From Hyphomonadaceae bacterium (GTDB taxonomy: Bacteria > Pseudomonadota > Alphaproteobacteria > Rhizobiales > Hyphomicrobiaceae): 51,463 nt of DNA. Every line of letters begins with the position of its first letter. Position 1 is the stretch's first letter. This document shows, one piece after another, positions 47,074 to 51,463 of the stretch. The notes below the pieces were generated by a model, which was not told where the DNA came from, made no database searches, and saw nothing but the letters and a program-made list of their open reading frames with translations. Where the stretch lies: positions 1 through 51,463 of the forward strand of contig JAIEQJ010000093.1 in the NCBI GenBank assembly GCA_019747815.1. Direction: 5' to 3'. Position numbers and translations under genes: made by a program.

Positions 47074-47111
47074 AAGGAAATTCCATCCCGTCCAGCGCGA
47101 AATTCTAATGG

Positions 47112-47540
47112 ATGAGTGTGTTGTCCGACTCTTCTGAGGCTCGGGCGATTCAGCGCCTGATCGATGAATCGCCATTCCATCGGATGCTCGATCTAAAGTG
47201 TATCGGCTGTGACGTGGAGGCCGGGACGGTGCAATTGCGCATGCCGGCGGCGGCGCATCTGATGCGCTCCGACGCGGGACGGCAGTTCCATGGAGGATCG
47301 ATAGCATCGCTCGTGGATGTCGCGGGTGATATGGCGGTTGCATTAAGGCAACTGGCCGCAGTTCCCACGATCAATTTCAGGGTTGACTATCTGAAGCCTT
47401 CCAGCGGGCAGTTCCTGGAAGCAAGTGCGCGTGTTCGGCGACTCGGCCGGACTGTCGCGGTGGTCGATGTCGACATCCACGACGATCAGGGACGTTTGAC
47501 GGCAGTGGGGCGGGGTTGCTTCGGCGCTTCTCCCGGATAG
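47112..47540 (+). CDS. PaaI-type hotdog thioesterase
   Basis: This 142-residue protein has the hotdog fold with FHGGSIASLVDVAGDMAV, the region around the catalytic loop in PaaI/4HBT-family acyl-CoA thioesterases, then INFRVDYLKPS and VAVVDVDIHDDQGRLTAVG. An ATG at 47108 in another frame stops after nine codons, so 47112 is the start. It is 38 nt after the ligase. Ligase and thioesterase together suggest a CoA-thioester intermediate, possibly editing or product release. Confidence 0.88.
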   Translation: MSVLSDSSEARAIQRLIDESPFHRMLDLKCIGCDVEAGTVQLRMPAAAHLMRSDAGRQFHGGSIASLVDVAGDMAVALRQLAAVPTINFRVDYLKPSSGQFLEASARVRRLGRTVAVVDVDIHDDQGRLTAVGRGCFGASPG

Positions 47541-47583
47541 CAGCCGCAAATGCATTCAATGACAACATGGCGGAGCGAACACT

Positions 47584-48597
47584 GTGAAAGCGGTCGTTAT
47601 CAGGCAGCACGGAAGCATTGCGGATTTGCAGTTTGAGGAAGACTGGCCGACTCCTGTTGCCGGAGATGGCGAGGTCGTCGTGAAGGTACGCGCCTGCTCC
47701 CTGAACTATCATGATCTCTTTACCTTACGCGGAATGCCCGGAATTACTATTCCAATGCCTCTGATCATGGGCATCGATTTGTCCGGCGAAATCGAGACGG
47801 TGGGTGGCGGCGTCGAAGGCTGGACCGTGGGAGATCGGGTGGTCGTCGATCCGGAAGACCGCGAGCGCCACCGTCTCGTCGGAGAAATGCTCAACGGCGG
47901 CTTGGCTGAATACTGCGTGGTTCCGGCGAGCTTGCTAGTCAGATTGCCGGAAGAGGTATCCTTCCACCAAGCGGCCTGCCTGCCTGTGGCATACAGCACC
48001 GCGTATCGGATGATCATGACCCGCGGCAGAATACAAGCGGGCGAGAAAGTGTTGATCTTGGGAGCGTCCGGTGGTGTTGGAAGCTGCTGTGTTCAGCTTG
48101 CGAAACTCGCCGGTGCCCACGTTATCGTGGCGGCATCGACATCCGAGAAGCTCGATCGCCTGTTCAGCATCGGGGCGGATGAAGGCATCAACTACGCCTC
48201 CCAGAACTTCAAGGACGAAACCGTGCGACGCCACGGGAAGCCTCGCGTGCGCGGGCCCGGAGGGGGAGTGGATGTCGTGGTCAACTTCACCGGCGGGGAG
48301 ACGTGGGTTCCCTCGCTAAAGGTGCTGCGCAAAGGTGGCCGGCTGCTGACCTGTGGAGCAACGGCGGGTTTCGATCCTAAGACGGATATCCGGTACATCT
48401 GGACTTTCGAGCTTGATATCAGAGGATCGAACAGCTGGCAGCGTCAGGACTTTCTGGATGTGCTGGAGCTTGTCCGGTTGGGGAAGCTCAAGCCCACTAT
48501 CGATACGGTCTTGCCGCTGCACAAGGCCAGGGAAGCCTTCCAACTCCTCGAGAGTCGCCAGGTGTTTGGGAAGGTCTTGCTCGATCCTTGGAACTAA
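47584..48597 (+). CDS. MDR-superfamily zinc-type or quinone-oxidoreductase-like dehydrogenase
   Basis: This 337-residue medium-chain dehydrogenase/reductase starts at GTG 47584. The N-terminal GroES-like domain has ACSLNYHDLFTLRGMP and PLIMGIDLSGEIETVG. The Rossmann domain has VLILGASGGVGSCCVQLAKL. The usual catalytic cysteine of alcohol dehydrogenases is replaced by Asn-Tyr-His (SLNYHD), as in quinone-oxidoreductase and enoyl-reductase-like members, so catalytic zinc is unlikely. It probably reduces or oxidises an intermediate of the cluster pathway with NAD(P)H. Confidence 0.9.
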   Translation: MKAVVIRQHGSIADLQFEEDWPTPVAGDGEVVVKVRACSLNYHDLFTLRGMPGITIPMPLIMGIDLSGEIETVGGGVEGWTVGDRVVVDPEDRERHRLVGEMLNGGLAEYCVVPASLLVRLPEEVSFHQAACLPVAYSTAYRMIMTRGRIQAGEKVLILGASGGVGSCCVQLAKLAGAHVIVAASTSEKLDRLFSIGADEGINYASQNFKDETVRRHGKPRVRGPGGGVDVVVNFTGGETWVPSLKVLRKGGRLLTCGATAGFDPKTDIRYIWTFELDIRGSNSWQRQDFLDVLELVRLGKLKPTIDTVLPLHKAREAFQLLESRQVFGKVLLDPWN

Positions 48598-48613
48598 GGA
48601 TCCGAATTTTGAA

Positions 48614-48751
48614 ATGCCGACAATGGAATCCAAGCCCATTACTCGAATGAACGCAGCGGTCGACGCGGAGGATGCGATTTCGCAAGCAGTGGCATCGCGA
48701 TGTATGCCGTTGGTTCTCACGGGGGCACGGGTTCGAGAGGGAGGGCTCTGA
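48614..48751 (+). CDS. Possible 45-residue peptide or leader
   Basis: This short frame from ATG 48614 (MPTMESKPITRMNAAVDAED) ends one base before the proposed TTG start of the amidohydrolase. No ribosome-binding site is obvious and no family is recognised. It may be non-coding sequence or a translational-coupling leader, and I report it only because nothing else occupies the 155-nt gap. Confidence 0.25.
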   Translation: MPTMESKPITRMNAAVDAEDAISQAVASRCMPLVLTGARVREGGL

Positions 48752-48752
48752 A

Positions 48753-50030
48753 TTGTTGCGAAGCGCAGACAACAAGACCGCAAAGCCAAATCTTGCCGTA
48801 GATGCCGATCGCTTGTGGCGCTCTATCCAGGAAAGTGCATGTTTCGGCGCCACGCCCAAAGGTGGGGTACGGCGATTGAGTCTCGGGGAAGAAGATCGTC
48901 TCGTTCGGGACTGGTTTCGTGAACAATGCGAGGCGGCCGGGTGCAGGGTTCATGTCGATGCTCTTGGGTCCATGTTCGCGATCCGTGACGGCTTAGACCC
49001 TGCAAAGCCTTGTATCGGCCTTGGATCCCATCTCGACACGCAGCCGACGGGAGGTCGGTTCGATGGAATCCTGGGCGTCTGTGCCGCCCTGGAGGTCGTG
49101 CGCACCCTCAACGACGCAAACATCGAGACCAGCGCGTCCATCTGCATCATCAATTGGACCAATGAAGAGGGGGCTCGCTTCCCACCATCGATGATGGGTT
49201 CCGCTGTCTATGCGGATCTCATGTCCCTCGCAGTGGCTCACGACATCAAGGACGCAAGCGGGGTCTCGGTGGCGGAAGCGCTTGATCGCATCGGCTATCG
49301 TGGCCCGGATCAAGCGAAAAAGGTCGAACTTTCCTCTTTCCTCGAGCTCCATATAGAGCAGGGGCCCGTTCTGGAAGCGAGAAAGACGTTGATCGGTGTT
49401 GTCGAAGGCGCCTATGGGCTGGCATGGTACAATGGCGTGGTTCGTGGTTTTGAAAGCCATGCCGGCTCGACGCCGATGGGGCTTCGGCGGGATGCGTTGG
49501 CGGCACTGGCCGAGATGATCCTGGCCATCGAAAGGTCAGCGGCGGAGCTTGCGCCGCGGGCGGTGGGGACCGTTGGCGAAGTGATGGTCGAACATGCATC
49601 ACGCAACGTCATTCCGGGCGAAATCCGTTTCACCCTGGACTGCCGTACCGCTGACCGGCGTACCGCTCGGGAGCTAGATCGACTGATCCGATTGCGTGTT
49701 GACGACATCGCCAAGCGGCGCAACGTGAGTGTCGAGCTGAGCAAGATTCTTGACAAGGCCGCCACGCGTTTTGATGGCACGCTCATCGAACTCATCGACC
49801 GGACGGCGGAGCGGCTTGGCTACCAGTCCATGAGGATGGTTTCCGGCGCTGGTCACGATGCCTGCAATCTCAATGGTGTCGTCCCGACCGCAATGATCTT
49901 CATCCCTTGCAAGGATGGGATCAGCCACAATGAGAGCGAGGAGGCGACGCGGGCCGACTGCGCAGCAGGAGCAAATGTCCTCTTCCACGCCGCGCTTGAG
50001 CTTGCGAACGCAGGCCGGGAGCCAATGTGA
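48753..50030 (+). CDS. M20-family amidohydrolase (N-carbamoyl-L-amino-acid hydrolase / allantoate amidohydrolase type)
   Basis: This 425-residue binuclear zinc enzyme, from TTG 48753 (GGGAGGG upstream), carries the M20/hydantoinase-carbamoylase motifs. They are GSHLDTQPTGGRFDG (His-x-Asp), INWTNEEGARFPPSMMGS (Glu-Glu), LELHIEQGPVLE (His), FESHAGSTPM and SGAGHDACNLNGVVPT. The frame extends upstream to 48672, but those residues do not look like protein. Such enzymes remove carbamoyl groups or open allantoate, and the substrate cannot be assigned. It is the last gene of the cluster. The next 260 nt, to 50291, hold no gene. Confidence 0.9.
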   Translation: MLRSADNKTAKPNLAVDADRLWRSIQESACFGATPKGGVRRLSLGEEDRLVRDWFREQCEAAGCRVHVDALGSMFAIRDGLDPAKPCIGLGSHLDTQPTGGRFDGILGVCAALEVVRTLNDANIETSASICIINWTNEEGARFPPSMMGSAVYADLMSLAVAHDIKDASGVSVAEALDRIGYRGPDQAKKVELSSFLELHIEQGPVLEARKTLIGVVEGAYGLAWYNGVVRGFESHAGSTPMGLRRDALAALAEMILAIERSAAELAPRAVGTVGEVMVEHASRNVIPGEIRFTLDCRTADRRTARELDRLIRLRVDDIAKRRNVSVELSKILDKAATRFDGTLIELIDRTAERLGYQSMRMVSGAGHDACNLNGVVPTAMIFIPCKDGISHNESEEATRADCAAGANVLFHAALELANAGREPM

Positions 50031-50291
50031 GGCCCGATTGATCGCTTGCGTCGACCGCTCCTGCCTCTGCGGCTCACCGTAGCATGGGCGGGAGAGTGTC
50101 GACGGTTCTGCAGCACGCTGGACATTTCGATTGAGCTGCTTAGTTGTCCATGGCGATGTTGTTCTTGGACGATTGCTCACCGAGCAGAACTCCCGAGATT
50201 CTCTTTGCTCAGTGATGAAATCGTTGCTGAGGGTGTGATAGCTGCCGGATGAAGGACCGGCTGCCGTGACCTGCCCGGATTCTTCGGGACA

Positions 50292-50410
50292 CTAGGCTGA
50301 ATCGACATTCAGCGCATCCATAGCATGGCTGCGGCGAGGCAGAGGAAGGCGAGGAAGTGGTGGGCGCGGCGGTCATAGCGGGTGGCGAGGCGTCGGAAGT
50401 GCTTCAGCTG
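50292..50410 (-). pseudogene. IS5-family transposase, 3' fragment
   Basis: The minus strand encodes the last 32 residues of an IS5-type transposase (FRRLATRYDRRAHHFLAFLC to MLWMR) with its stop at about 50313. The IS end TAGGCTGAATCGACATTCAG (with C in front, 50292) borders it on the left. The rest of the element is missing. Confidence 0.7.
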
Positions 50411-50697
50411 TGAAAGTTTGGATTTGATCGGACGATATTAACGAAGTGGTGGGCATCATTGCCGGTTGTGAGGGGAGCGAGCCGAAGGCGAGTGGACCTT
50501 ACAACCGGCGGCGCGAACGATGGAACGACCCACCATGACGCAAGAGCAGAACGTCATCAAAGCCAAGGTCGGCCTGCTGGAGCTGGCCAAGCAGCTCGGC
50601 AGCGTATCCCAGGCCTGCAAGGTGATGGGGTACAGCCGCGACAGTTTCTATCGCTTCAAGGAGCTCTACGAGAAGGGCGGCGAGCTGGCGCTGGCCG
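50411..50697 (+). pseudogene. IS481-family element, 5' fragment
   Basis: From about 50411 (TGTGAAAGTTTGGATTTGAT, a plausible IS end) the plus strand leads to the N-terminus of an IS481-type transposase at about 50520-50697: TEQ/QEQNVIKAKVGLLELAKQ, then VSQACKVMGYSRDSFYRFKE. It breaks off at GGELALA, where RHS-related sequence begins. Only the helix-turn-helix part remains. Confidence 0.75.
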
Positions 50698-50950
50698 CTG
50701 CGCCACATATCTGGCCGAGGCCTGGACCTCCGATGGAGGTGCAGATCGCCGCGGCCGCGATCTGCACGATCGCGCCCCAGCTCTGCCTGAGGAAGTTGCC
50801 GATGGCCTTGAAGATGGGCTTCCAGAAGCAGCCCAGGAAGCAGTAGCCGGAGGGGTCGGTGAAGTTGAGCGGCGAGTTGCCGACGTAGGAGTAGCGGTTC
50901 CACCCCTGGGTGGAGAACGGGTTCTCCGTCATCGGGTCGGGCGTGCCGAG
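50697..50950 (-). pseudogene. RHS-repeat-associated core fragment
   Basis: On the minus strand the characteristic RHS core end is legible (LGTPDPMTENPFSTQGWNRY, then YVGNSPLNFTDPSGY), followed by a short variable tail (FLGCFWKPIFKAIGNFL) and a stop. RHS proteins carry toxin tips exported by secretion systems. Here only a C-terminal scrap remains, with no RHS body or immunity gene, and it is bounded by two IS fragments. Confidence 0.7.
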
Positions 50951-51400
50951 CCGCGCTGTACAGGATCGAAGCGGACATCCGTGGACGCAGGGCCGACGAG
51001 CGCAGGGCCGTGCGCCAGGCGCAATCGCGTCCACTCATCGCGGCGATGAAGCCGTGGCTCGAGCGCGAGCTCACGCGCATCCCGGGACGCGGCAAGCTGG
51101 CAGAGGCGATCCGCTACGCGCTCTCGCGATGGACGGCGCTCAGTCTCTTTCTGGATGACGGCCGCATCGAGCTCGACACCAACCCGGTCGAGCGCGCCAT
51201 TCGGCCCGTCACGCTCGGTCGCAAGAACCACCTGTTCGCCGGCTCGGATGGTGGTGGCGCTCGATGGGCGACAGTGTGCTCGTTGATCGAGACGGCGAAG
51301 CTCAACGGCATCGAGCCTTATGCCTACTTGAGCGACGCAATCCGCCGCATGGTCGATGGCCACCCGGCAAGCCGGCTCGACGAGCTGCCCCGCGGGTCAC
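50950..51400 (+). pseudogene. IS66-family transposase, 3' fragment
   Basis: An open plus-strand frame begins abruptly (AALYRIEADIRGRRADERRA) and runs through the IS66 TnpC C-terminus: LDDGRIELDTNPVERAIRPV and GRKNHLFAGSDGGGARWATV, then PYAYLSDAIRRMVDGHPASR. It ends LDELPRG, where the next IS end begins, and has no start codon of its own. Confidence 0.8.
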
Positions 51401-51463
51401 TTCAAATTCCTCCGGGTGCGGTCAGTCAAATTCCTCCACCCGCGAGGCAGGACAAGGTGATTG
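51393..51463. mobile_element. IS-end-like tandem repeats (IS21-type)
   Basis: TCAAATTCCTCC occurs at 51402 and again at 51426, a 24-nt spacing like that of the two terminal repeats at the left end of the window. It cuts the IS66 frame short. The element body would continue to the right, outside the window. Confidence 0.4.

Noticed and set aside
50697..50950. RHS fragment as an active polymorphic toxin
   Set aside because: There is no RHS body, secretion domain or immunity gene, and both sides are transposon fragments.

Overview
The window is a GC-rich chromosomal segment from an alphaproteobacterium, most likely a Hyphomicrobiales (Rhizobiales)-type organism. The main evidence is the minus-strand order mutM, enoyl-CoA hydratase, rpsT, dnaA, dnaN, recF, gyrB, which is typical of that group. 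A PBP1A-type peptidoglycan synthase, a DUF1127 protein and palindromic intergenic repeats fit the same picture. I cannot name the genus.

Layout. Positions 1-2290 are the end of an integrated element: an IS21-type terminus, a small hypothetical gene and a DUF6538-type tyrosine integrase abutting an intact tRNA-Gly(CCC). Positions 2400-13800 are mixed chromosomal genes: a His/Gly-rich secreted protein, a Crp/Fnr regulator, a DUF1127 protein, a class A PBP, a Tat-exported amidohydrolase, an SMP-30 lactonase-like protein, a flavoprotein, a frameshifted GST and a Uup-like ABC-F ATPase. Positions 13834-14907 hold a Uma2-family nuclease and a DUF2442/DUF4160 pair whose DUF4160 partner is frameshifted. 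Positions 14935-25466 are the replication and repair core. The DnaA in it has a short tandem repeat in its N-terminal extension, and MutM carries an in-frame palindromic insertion.

From about 25.5 kb to the end the window is accessory. A decayed IS701 element is followed by a complete type I-C CRISPR-Cas locus: 20 repeats and 19 spacers, a leader, then cas2, cas1, cas4, cas7, cas8c, cas5c and cas3 read in ascending coordinates, all on the minus strand. A degenerate solitary CRISPR-like repeat lies just upstream of cas3. Remnants of an IS630 transposase and of a TPR (adenylate-cyclase-like) gene follow. Next comes a LysR regulator divergent from a roughly 11-kb plus-strand cluster: an ATC-hydrolase-family enzyme, a complete Dpp/Opp-type ABC importer, an acyl-CoA-ligase-like enzyme, a hotdog thioesterase, an MDR oxidoreductase and an M20 amidohydrolase of the N-carbamoyl-amino-acid/allantoate type. 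The window ends in stacked transposon scraps (IS5, IS481, IS66, IS21) and a fragment of an RHS-repeat protein.

How it works together. The CRISPR locus looks complete for adaptation (Cas1-Cas2-Cas4), crRNA processing and surveillance (Cas5c-Cas8c-Cas7) and degradation (Cas3). The LysR cluster looks like an import-and-degrade pathway. The pairing of an ATC-hydrolase homologue with an N-carbamoyl-amino-acid-type amidohydrolase resembles the last two steps of 2-aminothiazoline-4-carboxylate conversion to cysteine, but the true substrate is unknown. Three copies of a composite palindromic repeat with CTAG/TTAG borders, two abutting gene ends and one next to the tRNA, are the most distinctive non-coding structure.
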